Below, one piece after another: positions 9,071-16,863 of a stretch of DNA of 18,622 bases. This DNA comes from Ulvibacterium sp039819225. GTDB taxonomy: Bacteria; Bacteroidota; Bacteroidia; Flavobacteriales; Flavobacteriaceae. Location of the stretch: positions 1 to 18,622 of the forward strand of contig JBCBSN010000061.1 of the NCBI GenBank assembly GCA_039819225.1. The letters run 5' to 3'. How positions within the stretch are numbered: the first letter of the stretch is position 1; every line of letters begins with the position of its first letter. The notes beneath the pieces are model-generated. The model saw only the letters and a list, made by a program, of their open reading frames with translations, was not told the DNA's origin and made no database searches. The position numbers and the translations under genes were made by a program.

Positions 9071-10444
9071 ATGAGGTTATCTTTAACCGTAATGGTCGTT
9101 GCCTCCTTGTTGTTTGGCTGCAACGGCCATTTTCCTAAAAAGGACAAGGGCCATGCCCTGGCCGACCCTTCTACCGCAATAGGCGATGATGCCTTATTGG
9201 ATACCCTGCAAAAACAGACCTTTGCCTATTTTTGGGAGGGAGCGGAACCTGTCTCGGGCCTTGCCAGGGAAAGGATCCATATGGATGGTATTTACCCTAC
9301 CCATGACAAGAACATCATTACGATTGGGGGATCCGGCTTTGGCCTCATGGCCATCCTGGTAGGGGTAGAACGTAACTTCATTACAAGACAACAAGCAGTT
9401 GACCGCCTGGAAAAGGCCATATCCTTTTTGGATAAAGCGGATCGTTTTCACGGGGCATGGCCCCATTGGCTAATGCCCGATGGCAAAACGGCCCCCTTTA
9501 GTAAAAAAGACGACGGGGGCGATCTGGTAGAGACCGCATTTTTGATCCAAGGATTGCTTACCGTAAAAGAATACTTTAAGGACGGTAACGAAAAAGAAAA
9601 ACAACTTGCGGAAAAAATCCAAACCCTATGGGAAGGGGTAGAATGGGACTGGTATACCCAAGGTGGTAAAAATGTGTTGTATTGGCATTGGTCCCCCAAT
9701 TTTGGTTGGGACATGAATTTTCCGGTTGCCGGCTATAATGAAGCCCTCATTATGTATATCCTGGGCGCCGCTTCCCCTACCCATCCCATTTCCAAGGAAG
9801 TCTATGAACAAGGCTGGGCCAGGAACGGTGCTATTGCAATGGATACTACCTTTTATGGGCTAGAAACCGAATTGGATCACTATGCGACCAATGATTCTCC
9901 TGTTGGGCCACTTTTCTGGGCCCATTATTCCTATTTGGGTCTTAATCCCAAAGGACTAATAGATCAATATGGCGACTATTGGAAGCTGAATACAAACCAT
10001 GCCCTTACCCATTACAGACATGCCGTTGAAAACCCGAACGGTTTCAAGGGATACGGAAAAAACTGCTGGGGCCTTACCTCCAGTTATTCCATGAAGGGAT
10101 ATGCCAGCCATAGGCCCAATAAGGATATCGGGATAGTTTCCCCCACTGCCGCATTATCCTCCATGCCATATACCCCCGAAAAAAGCATGGAGTTTTTGCG
10201 GCATTTGTATAAGGACCATGATAGCCTTATTGGCCCGTACGGCCCTTACGACGCGTTCAGTGCGGAGCACAAGTGGTACGTTCCCAGGTATTTGGCCATA
10301 GACCAAGGACCAATTCCGGTGATGGTGGAAAACCATAGAAGTGGTCTTTTTTGGCGGCTTTTTATGCAAAATCCCGATGTAAGAAAAGGATTGGATAAAT
10401 TAGGATTCCGGATGGTCGATGTTCCCGATGTCTCCCAAAAATGA
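9071..10444 (+). CDS. GH144-type (PF10091) endo-beta-1,2-glucanase-like lipoprotein, copy 1
   Basis: The ATG at 9071 is chosen because it gives a clean lipoprotein signal peptide, MRLSLTVMVVASLLFGC (lipidated Cys17); the frame could also open at a TTG at 9062. The 457-residue product is an (alpha/alpha)6-type protein with motifs of the glycoamylase/GH144 family: GGSGFGLMAILV, ADRFHGAWPHW, GGDLVETAFL, WHWSPNFGW, GYNEALIMYILGAASP and AIDQGPIPVMVENHRSGLFW. In the GH144 structure from Chitinophaga the proposed key residues are an Asp and Glu three apart and a Glu about 72 residues later. Asp151, Glu154 and Glu224 fit this here (recalled, not aligned). Expected activity is endo-cleavage of beta-1,2-glucan to sophoro-oligosaccharides. 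The sequence right after the lipid Cys is basic (NGHFPKKDKG), so the protein may stay periplasmic. Its end overlaps the next paralogue by 4 bp. Family call strong, substrate inferred. Confidence 0.88.
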   Translation: MRLSLTVMVVASLLFGCNGHFPKKDKGHALADPSTAIGDDALLDTLQKQTFAYFWEGAEPVSGLARERIHMDGIYPTHDKNIITIGGSGFGLMAILVGVERNFITRQQAVDRLEKAISFLDKADRFHGAWPHWLMPDGKTAPFSKKDDGGDLVETAFLIQGLLTVKEYFKDGNEKEKQLAEKIQTLWEGVEWDWYTQGGKNVLYWHWSPNFGWDMNFPVAGYNEALIMYILGAASPTHPISKEVYEQGWARNGAIAMDTTFYGLETELDHYATNDSPVGPLFWAHYSYLGLNPKGLIDQYGDYWKLNTNHALTHYRHAVENPNGFKGYGKNCWGLTSSYSMKGYASHRPNKDIGIVSPTAALSSMPYTPEKSMEFLRHLYKDHDSLIGPYGPYDAFSAEHKWYVPRYLAIDQGPIPVMVENHRSGLFWRLFMQNPDVRKGLDKLGFRMVDVPDVSQK

Positions 10445-11820
10445 ACAGGATAATTGCCCTTTTCATGGTTCTTATGTTGCTTACCGCCTGTACATCGGGC
10501 GATAATGGCAATGCTCCCATTGGCATATCCGAACTGCCCCAAGATCCCGAAGAAAATGAGAACGTAGAGGAATCAGTCCTGACAGACGAGGAATTATTGG
10601 ATCTTACCCAAAAAGAGACTTTTAAATATTTCTGGGATTTTGCGGAAACTAATTCCGGTGCGGCCCGGGAACGGTTTCATCCCGGAAACCCTTCCAACGA
10701 TCCACATACGGTTGCCGTCGGGGGTACGGGATTTGGACTTATGGCCATACTCGTGGCTATGGAACGGGCCTATATCACCAGGGAAGAAGGGATGGCAAGA
10801 CTGAATCAAATTCTCGATTTTTTGGAGACCGCCGATCGCTTTCACGGGGCATGGCCCCATTGGTTGGACGGTAATACCGGCAAGGTACGGCCCTTTAGCG
10901 CGCAGGACAACGGTGGAGATCTGGTAGAGACCGCATTTTTGGCGCAAGGCCTCATCTGTGTAAAGGAGTATCTTAAAAATGGCACCGATTCGCAAAAGGC
11001 CTTGGCAGAAAAGGCCAATGTACTATGGAAAGGCATTGAATGGGACTGGTATACCCAAGGGAAAAATACCCTGTATTGGCATTGGAGCCCCAATTTTGGA
11101 TTTAACATCAACCTTGCGCTCAAGGGATACAACGAAGTACTCATTGCCTATATCCTGGCAGCGGCTTCCCCTAATTTTTCGATTTCCTCGGAGGTCTATA
11201 CCAATGGCTGGGCCTCCAACGGGGCAATGGCCTCGGGAGCTTTGGCCTATGATCTGCCCTTACTTGTGGACCATGCCGGAGATTCGCCCAATGGAGGACC
11301 TCTGTTCTGGGCCCATTATTCCTATTTGGGATTGGATCCCAGACAACTTTCCGATGTCTATGCCAATTATTGGGAGGTCAACGTAAACCATGCCAAAATA
11401 AATTATCGTTACTGTGTGGACAATCCAAGACGGTATCTCGGTTATGGGGAAGACTGTTGGGGCCTAACGGCAAGTTATACCCGGAACAATGATGGGAACC
11501 TAGGCTACAATGCCCACAGTCCTTCCAATGATACCGGTGTAATTTCGCCTACCGCGGCAATTAGCTCAATACCCTATACACCTGTGGAATCCATGAAGGC
11601 GTTGCGCTATTTTTATACCAATAAAGAGGAGCTTTTGGGGCCAGCAGGGTTTTATGATGCCTTTAGCCCGCAACACAATTTTTGGGTAGCGGAGGCCTAT
11701 TTGGCCATTGACCAAGGGCCCCAGATCATCATGATCGAAAACTATAGATCCGGTCTTTTATGGGAACTTTTTATGCAGAACCAGGACGTGCAAAACGGAC
11801 TAGAAAAACTCGGATTTTAA
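10441..11820 (+). CDS. GH144-type (PF10091) endo-beta-1,2-glucanase-like lipoprotein, copy 2
   Basis: The start ATG overlaps the stop of copy 1 (ATGA), so translation is probably coupled. The signal peptide ends in LLTAC (Cys17). An acidic, probably disordered linker (residues about 18-48; EDPEENENVEES-like) precedes the catalytic domain. All motifs of copy 1 recur: GGTGFGLMAILV, ETADRFHGAWPHW, GGDLVETAFL, WHWSPNFGF, GYNEVLIAYILAAASP and AIDQGPQIIMIENYRSGLLWELF. The candidate catalytic residues are Asp160, Glu163 and Glu232, with exactly 72 residues between the Asp and the distal Glu, as recalled for the Chitinophaga enzyme. The 459-residue length is normal. The pair arose by tandem duplication and then diverged considerably. 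The acidic linker is compatible with surface display, in contrast to copy 1. Likely role: surface endo-cleavage of the polymer before SusCD import; this is inference. Confidence 0.88.
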   Translation: MNRIIALFMVLMLLTACTSGDNGNAPIGISELPQDPEENENVEESVLTDEELLDLTQKETFKYFWDFAETNSGAARERFHPGNPSNDPHTVAVGGTGFGLMAILVAMERAYITREEGMARLNQILDFLETADRFHGAWPHWLDGNTGKVRPFSAQDNGGDLVETAFLAQGLICVKEYLKNGTDSQKALAEKANVLWKGIEWDWYTQGKNTLYWHWSPNFGFNINLALKGYNEVLIAYILAAASPNFSISSEVYTNGWASNGAMASGALAYDLPLLVDHAGDSPNGGPLFWAHYSYLGLDPRQLSDVYANYWEVNVNHAKINYRYCVDNPRRYLGYGEDCWGLTASYTRNNDGNLGYNAHSPSNDTGVISPTAAISSIPYTPVESMKALRYFYTNKEELLGPAGFYDAFSPQHNFWVAEAYLAIDQGPQIIMIENYRSGLLWELFMQNQDVQNGLEKLGF

Positions 11821-11870
11821 AAAGAAATGCCTCCTTGCCAAACTCCTAAACGTATAAACCTTTTATAAGC

Positions 11871-13619
11871 TTGAAGCCAGAACACAAAAACTTAAAACAC
11901 CGAATACCAAACCATGTGATCGTATGGATTCTTTTTTCGTCCTTCACACTAGTTTCACAAAAGAAACCCACCTCCTATTGCAATCCATTGAACTTGGATT
12001 ATACATATATGATCTACAATTCCCACAAAGACCTCTCCTATCGTTCAGGGGCAGATCCGGCCGTAGTCCGGTTTAAGGACGAATATTATATGTTCGTCAC
12101 ACGATCTATGGGATATTGGCATTCCAAGGATATGGACCAATGGCAATTTATAAAACCAAAACAGTGGTATTTCCAAGGATCCAATGCCCCAGCGGCATTC
12201 AATTACAAGGATTCAATACTTTATGTGGCCGGGAATCCTTCCGGACATATGAGTGTGCTCTATTCCAAGGTACCACAAAAAGGGGAATGGCAGGCCACCC
12301 CGTCCATATTGCATCAACTTCAAGATCCCGCTCTGTTTATCGATGACGATGGGCAAGGTTATATGTACTGGGGATCCTCCAACAAGTTCCCGATCAGGGT
12401 CAAGACCCTGGATAAAAAAAAGCGGTTTAGACCTTCGGAAGAAATCCATGAGCTTTTCAACCTAAAACCTAAAAAGCACGGATGGGAGCGTTTTGGGGAA
12501 AATCATTCGGATACCATTTTGGGGGGATACATAGAAGGCCCTTGGATGACCAAGTATAAAAACAAATACTACCTACAATATGCCGCCCCGGGCACGGAAT
12601 TCAACGTTTACGGAGACGGAACCTATATTTCCGATTCGCCCTTAGGCCCCTTTGAGTATGCGCCCAACAATCCATTCTCTTACAAACCGGGGGGCTTTAT
12701 CAACGGGGCCGGACATGGGAGCACGGTCAAAGGGCCGGGCGGTCAATATTGGCATTTGTCCTCAATGGCCGTCAACGTAAATATTGGCTGGGAAAGGCGG
12801 ATAGGCCTATTTCCTGTTTTTTTTGATGCCGAAGGTCTCCTGTATAGCGATACCCGGTTTGGGGATTACCCCCATTACACCCCTTCCCTTTCGAAAAAAC
12901 AGGGAACCTTCCGCGGTTGGATGTTATTGTCCTATAAAAAACCGGTAACGGTATCCTCACAGGTTCCGGGATATGGTCCTCAAAATATTGTCGACGAGAA
13001 CATACAAACCTTTTGGCTGGCCCAAAATAAAGATGATGGCCAATGGATACAAATCGATATGTTGAAACCGAGTGCGGTACAAGCGATACAACTAAACTAC
13101 AACGATTATAAATCGGATATGTACGGTAAGATTCCCGGACTTTACCATCAATATATCATTGAAGGCTCGCTTGACGGGGAACATTGGAACGTTCTTATCG
13201 ATAAGGCCAACAGCCTACAAGATGTTCCAAACGACTATGTGGAACTGGCAAGCCCGGAAATGGCACGGTACATTCGCTTTAGGAATATCCATGTCCCCAC
13301 CCCCTATTTGGCCATCTCCGGATTTCGCATCTTTGGAAACGGCCTAGGCAAGGCCCCAAAAAGCGTAAAAAAAATCATCGTAGAACGAGAATCCGATCGG
13401 CGGGATGCCATAGTCAGTTGGACTCCCGTAAAGAACGCCCAAGGCTATAATGTCCTTTGGGGCATTGCCCCGGACAAGCTCTATAGTACCTGGATGGTAT
13501 ATGATGCCACTACTTTGCAACTCAGATCCCTGAACTGGGACCCCCACTATTACTTTGCCGTGGAAGCCTTTAATGAAAATGGGGTTTCCAAGCTCTCCAA
13601 AATCATAACTGTTGAATAA
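11871..13619 (+). CDS. GH43-type glycosidase with F5/8-type C (CBM32-like) and fibronectin III domains
   Basis: This 582-residue protein has no ATG at its N-terminus. A TTG at 11871 is the best start, since a stop lies in frame at 11847 and the first in-frame ATG would remove the hydrophobic secretion segment (residues about 16-29, ending TLVSQ). A five-bladed propeller domain (about 35-350) shows the GH43 triad pattern: Asp62 in SGADPAVV (base), Asp152 in LQDPALFIDDDG (pKa modulator) and Glu222 in GGYIEGPWM (acid). A discoidin/F5-8C domain follows (about 355-489; VDENIQTFWLAQ, WIQIDM, ARYIRFRNI). A fibronectin III module ends the protein (about 495-582; AQGYNVLWG, YYFAVEAFNENG). GH43 enzymes usually remove arabinose, xylose or galactose units. 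The subfamily was not recognised, so the sugar is open. A 50-bp gap separates it from the GH144 pair. Confidence 0.82.
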   Translation: MKPEHKNLKHRIPNHVIVWILFSSFTLVSQKKPTSYCNPLNLDYTYMIYNSHKDLSYRSGADPAVVRFKDEYYMFVTRSMGYWHSKDMDQWQFIKPKQWYFQGSNAPAAFNYKDSILYVAGNPSGHMSVLYSKVPQKGEWQATPSILHQLQDPALFIDDDGQGYMYWGSSNKFPIRVKTLDKKKRFRPSEEIHELFNLKPKKHGWERFGENHSDTILGGYIEGPWMTKYKNKYYLQYAAPGTEFNVYGDGTYISDSPLGPFEYAPNNPFSYKPGGFINGAGHGSTVKGPGGQYWHLSSMAVNVNIGWERRIGLFPVFFDAEGLLYSDTRFGDYPHYTPSLSKKQGTFRGWMLLSYKKPVTVSSQVPGYGPQNIVDENIQTFWLAQNKDDGQWIQIDMLKPSAVQAIQLNYNDYKSDMYGKIPGLYHQYIIEGSLDGEHWNVLIDKANSLQDVPNDYVELASPEMARYIRFRNIHVPTPYLAISGFRIFGNGLGKAPKSVKKIIVERESDRRDAIVSWTPVKNAQGYNVLWGIAPDKLYSTWMVYDATTLQLRSLNWDPHYYFAVEAFNENGVSKLSKIITVE

Positions 13620-13642
13620 CCTTAGTCCTAAAAAGAATAAAT

Positions 13643-15904
13643 ATGTTTCGTTTTATTTACAGCATTTTCCTTTTTCTCATTATGATCACGGGCCATGGTC
13701 AGCCCCGAATTCCGGAAGTAGAGACTCTTTTGGGCGAGATGACCCTGGAGGAGAAAATAGGACAACTAAACCTATTGACGCCGGGGGGCGGCATTGCCAC
13801 CGGGGCGGTGGTAAGCGATAATGTGGAGGCCAAGATAAGGGCAGGCCAAGTAGGCGGACTATTTGGTGTGGCCGGCCCGGAGCGTATGCGCAAGGCTCAA
13901 GATCTAGCGGTCAAGAATACTCGCTTAAAGATTCCATTACTCTTCGGTTATGATGTAATCCATGGGTACAAAACCACTTTCCCAATTCCTTTGGGACTTT
14001 CCTGTAGTTGGGATATGGAATTGATCGAAAAGACCGCGCGGATCGCGGCCATCGAGGCCACGGCAGATGGGATCAACTGGAACTTTTCGCCCATGGTAGA
14101 TATTGCCAGAGACCCTCGTTGGGGCCGTATCGCCGAGGGTGCCGGGGAAGATCCATTTTTAGGCTCCGCCATAGCCAAAGCCATGGTAAAAGGGTATCAG
14201 GGCGAAAATCTGGCCGACCCTAAAACCATGTTGGCCTGTGTAAAACACTTGGGCCTTTATGGTGCGGCCGAGGCCGGGCGCGATTACAATTCCGTGGATA
14301 TGAGCAAATTAAAAATGTTCAACGAGTATCTGCCACCCTATAAGACAGCAATAGATGCCGGAGTGGGCAGTGCCATGAGTTCTTTTAATGATATTGATGG
14401 AGTCCCGGCTTCGGGGAATAAATGGCTGCTAACCGACCTGCTACGTAAACGTTGGGGCTTTTCCGGTTTTGTTGTCTCGGACTATACCTCAATCAATGAA
14501 ATGATAGCGCATGGCCTTGGCAATCTGCAGACCGTGTCTGCCTTGTCCCTAAAGGCCGGTCTGGACATGGATATGGTAGGCGAAGGCTTTTTGAAAACCT
14601 TGAAAAAGTCATATGAAGAAGGTACTATCTCCGAAAAAGATATCACAAATGCCTGCCGTAGAATATTGGAGGCCAAACACAAACTAGGGCTTTTTAAAGA
14701 TCCCTATCGCTATATTGATCCCCAACGCCCAGAAGTGGATATCCTCGGTGCCGAAAACCGAAGGACCGCCAGGGATGCGGCCGCCAAATCCTTTGTACTA
14801 CTCAAAAACCATGGACAGGTGCTCCCGCTAAAAAAAGAAGACAAAATTGCCCTTATAGGGCCCTTGGCGAACAACAAGAACAATATGTTGGGCACCTGGG
14901 CACCTACAGGAAACCCCCAATTGTCCATCCCTATTCTGGAGGGTTTTAAGAATGTGGCCCCAAATGCCTCGATTTCCTATGCCAAGGGCGCAAATATTAC
15001 CGATGACCCGGAAATGGCCAAGCACGTCAATGTCTTTGGCATACGAGTGGAAATCGACAAACGCTCCCCGGATGAAATGCTGGGAGAAGCTTTGCGATTA
15101 GCCCAGGAATCCGATGTGGTCGTGGTCGTTGTGGGCGAGGCTACCGAAATGAGCGGAGAAGCGGCCAGCCGTACCGATATCTCCATCCCGGACAGTCAAA
15201 AAAAGTTGATCAACGCCTTGGCGGATACCGGTAAACCTTTGGTTCTAGTCCTCATGAGCGGTAGGCCTTTGACCATTCCCGAAGAACTTGGCCTGCCCAT
15301 AAGCATCCTACAAGTATGGCACCCCGGGGTGGAGGCCGGTAATGCTATTGCCGATGTGGTCTTTGGGGACTTTAACCCCTCCGGGAAACTTACGGCCACC
15401 TGGCCTAGAAATGTGGGTCAGATACCCATTTATCATAGTATGAAAAATACCGGAAGGCCTTTTCTTTCCAAAGAATTTGAAAAGTTCAAATCCAATTATC
15501 TGGATGTGCCCAATTCGCCCTTGCTTCCTTTTGGACACGGCCTTAGCTATACGCAATTTGACTATTCCGACCTGCAAGCGAACAAGAGGGAAATTGATCA
15601 AGGCGAATCGATTCAAATCAGTGTAACCCTAAAAAATACAGGCGATTATGACGGTTCCGAAGTGGTGCAGCTGTATTTGAGGGACGTGGTGCGCAGCATT
15701 ACCCCTCCAAAAAGACAGCTAAAAGGTTTTAAAAAAATCTTCTTAAAAAAAGGCGAGACCCGGACAGTGACCTTCACTTTAACGCCGGACAACCTTAAAT
15801 TCTACAACGCCATGTTGGACCTTGTAGCAGAGCCCGGCGAATTTGAAGTCTTCGTAGGGGGAAGTTCCCAAACGGAAATGAAAACCAATTTCGTCTTAAA
15901 GTGA
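13643..15904 (+). CDS. GH3 beta-glucosidase, BglX type
   Basis: The 753-residue protein has a signal peptide (about 1-20, ITGHGQ) and no lipobox, so it is probably periplasmic. The (beta/alpha)8 domain shows LTLEEK-like MTLEEKIGQLN, FGYDVIHGYKTTFPIPLG, MVDIARDPRWGRIAEGAGEDP and VKHLGLYGAAEAGRDYNSVDMS, all typical of BglX. Asp280 in FVVSDY is the expected nucleophile. The alpha/beta sandwich holds MSGEAASRTDISIP, where Glu506 is the likely acid/base. A C-terminal fibronectin III-like domain covers about 645-750. GH3 enzymes of this type release glucose from beta-linked oligosaccharides, and some Bacteroides members prefer sophorose/beta-1,2-glucan oligomers. Next to two GH144 genes that preference is plausible, but linkage choice is inference. 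The stop codon overlaps the start of the next gene. Confidence 0.95.
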   Translation: MFRFIYSIFLFLIMITGHGQPRIPEVETLLGEMTLEEKIGQLNLLTPGGGIATGAVVSDNVEAKIRAGQVGGLFGVAGPERMRKAQDLAVKNTRLKIPLLFGYDVIHGYKTTFPIPLGLSCSWDMELIEKTARIAAIEATADGINWNFSPMVDIARDPRWGRIAEGAGEDPFLGSAIAKAMVKGYQGENLADPKTMLACVKHLGLYGAAEAGRDYNSVDMSKLKMFNEYLPPYKTAIDAGVGSAMSSFNDIDGVPASGNKWLLTDLLRKRWGFSGFVVSDYTSINEMIAHGLGNLQTVSALSLKAGLDMDMVGEGFLKTLKKSYEEGTISEKDITNACRRILEAKHKLGLFKDPYRYIDPQRPEVDILGAENRRTARDAAAKSFVLLKNHGQVLPLKKEDKIALIGPLANNKNNMLGTWAPTGNPQLSIPILEGFKNVAPNASISYAKGANITDDPEMAKHVNVFGIRVEIDKRSPDEMLGEALRLAQESDVVVVVVGEATEMSGEAASRTDISIPDSQKKLINALADTGKPLVLVLMSGRPLTIPEELGLPISILQVWHPGVEAGNAIADVVFGDFNPSGKLTATWPRNVGQIPIYHSMKNTGRPFLSKEFEKFKSNYLDVPNSPLLPFGHGLSYTQFDYSDLQANKREIDQGESIQISVTLKNTGDYDGSEVVQLYLRDVVRSITPPKRQLKGFKKIFLKKGETRTVTFTLTPDNLKFYNAMLDLVAEPGEFEVFVGGSSQTEMKTNFVLK

Positions 15905-16863
15905 TGGCAGGAAAAACAAGGCCTGTCAGGTTTTTAAAAGCGCGCAGGCCCCCATACCACAAAATATACGGACTCACCTTTTGTATACTGTTGCTGTCGA
16001 TATCTTTTGGATTAGCGCAAAGCCGCTATACAGAGGATGTATTTAAGGATATAAGGGTGAAACGGTTTACCTATTCCGATACCCTGGAGCTAGACCTCTA
16101 TTCCGCTACGGGGGATACCGCCTGGGACAAACCTCTGTTGCTCCTGGTGCATGGCGGGGGTTTTGCCGTCGGGAAAAAGGACAATCCCCTAGAAAAAGGG
16201 TTTTGTACCACAATGGCCAAAAAAGGCTATGCAGTAGCCTCCATAAGTTATAGGTTGACCCGAAAGGACAAATCTTTCGGCTGCGATTGCCCCGCCAAAG
16301 AAAAAATAACCACTTTTCTTGCGGCAACTGAAGATGTCCTAAAGGCCACCCGATTCTTAAAGGATAGGGCGAAAACCCTGAAATTAGATCCCGATACCAT
16401 CATCCTTATAGGCAGTAGTGCGGGAGCGGAAGCGGTTCTTAATACCGCTTTTATGCAATACCATCCCGAGTTTCGAAAATTGCCTTATAAGAATCTTGGC
16501 TATGCCGGGGTCATTTCCTTTGCCGGAGGGGTTTTGGACGCGGACTACATCACCCCTAAAAATGCTCTTCCCTCCCTAATGTTCCATGGGGAAAAGGACA
16601 GACTGGTCCCTTTTGGTACCGCACCGCATCATTATTGTCCGGAAACCAGTCCGGGATACCTTTTGCTGGACGGTTCGGAAACCATTTCGGAAAAACTGGG
16701 CCAACTTGGCATAGCTTACACCTTGGCAGTAGACCAACAAGGAAACCATGATTGGGCTAATCTGCCCTATGCCCATACCGATCTTATAGCCGATTTTATC
16801 AAAGCTTCGATCCTGGAAGGCAAAATTCATCAAACCAAAATCACCTTATCCAAAGAACCATGA
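15904..16863 (+). CDS. Secreted alpha/beta-hydrolase, carbohydrate-esterase-like
   Basis: The ATG at 15904 overlaps the GH3 stop (TGATG), so translation is probably coupled; an upstream GTG at 15901 is also in frame. The 319-residue protein has an unusually long basic N-region, then a hydrophobic segment ending FGLAQ at about residue 39, a likely signal peptide. The fold shows HGGGF (about 83-87, oxyanion hole), GSSAG with nucleophile Ser172, Asp232 in HGEKDRLVP and His282 in GNHDW, a complete triad. This is the lipase/acetylesterase (COG0657, BD-FAE-like) group, which removes acetyl, feruloyl or other acyl groups. A CDC tripeptide (Cys127, Cys129) is unusual. The gene also overlaps the downstream sulfatase by 4 bp, linking it to decoration removal. 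The acyl group removed is not known. Confidence 0.85.
   Translation: MAGKTRPVRFLKARRPPYHKIYGLTFCILLLSISFGLAQSRYTEDVFKDIRVKRFTYSDTLELDLYSATGDTAWDKPLLLLVHGGGFAVGKKDNPLEKGFCTTMAKKGYAVASISYRLTRKDKSFGCDCPAKEKITTFLAATEDVLKATRFLKDRAKTLKLDPDTIILIGSSAGAEAVLNTAFMQYHPEFRKLPYKNLGYAGVISFAGGVLDADYITPKNALPSLMFHGEKDRLVPFGTAPHHYCPETSPGYLLLDGSETISEKLGQLGIAYTLAVDQQGNHDWANLPYAHTDLIADFIKASILEGKIHQTKITLSKEP

Noticed and set aside
11821..11870. Short ATG frame at 11827 between GH144-type copy 2 and the GH43-type gene
   Set aside because: It codes for only 13 residues without features and is out of frame with the GH43-type gene.
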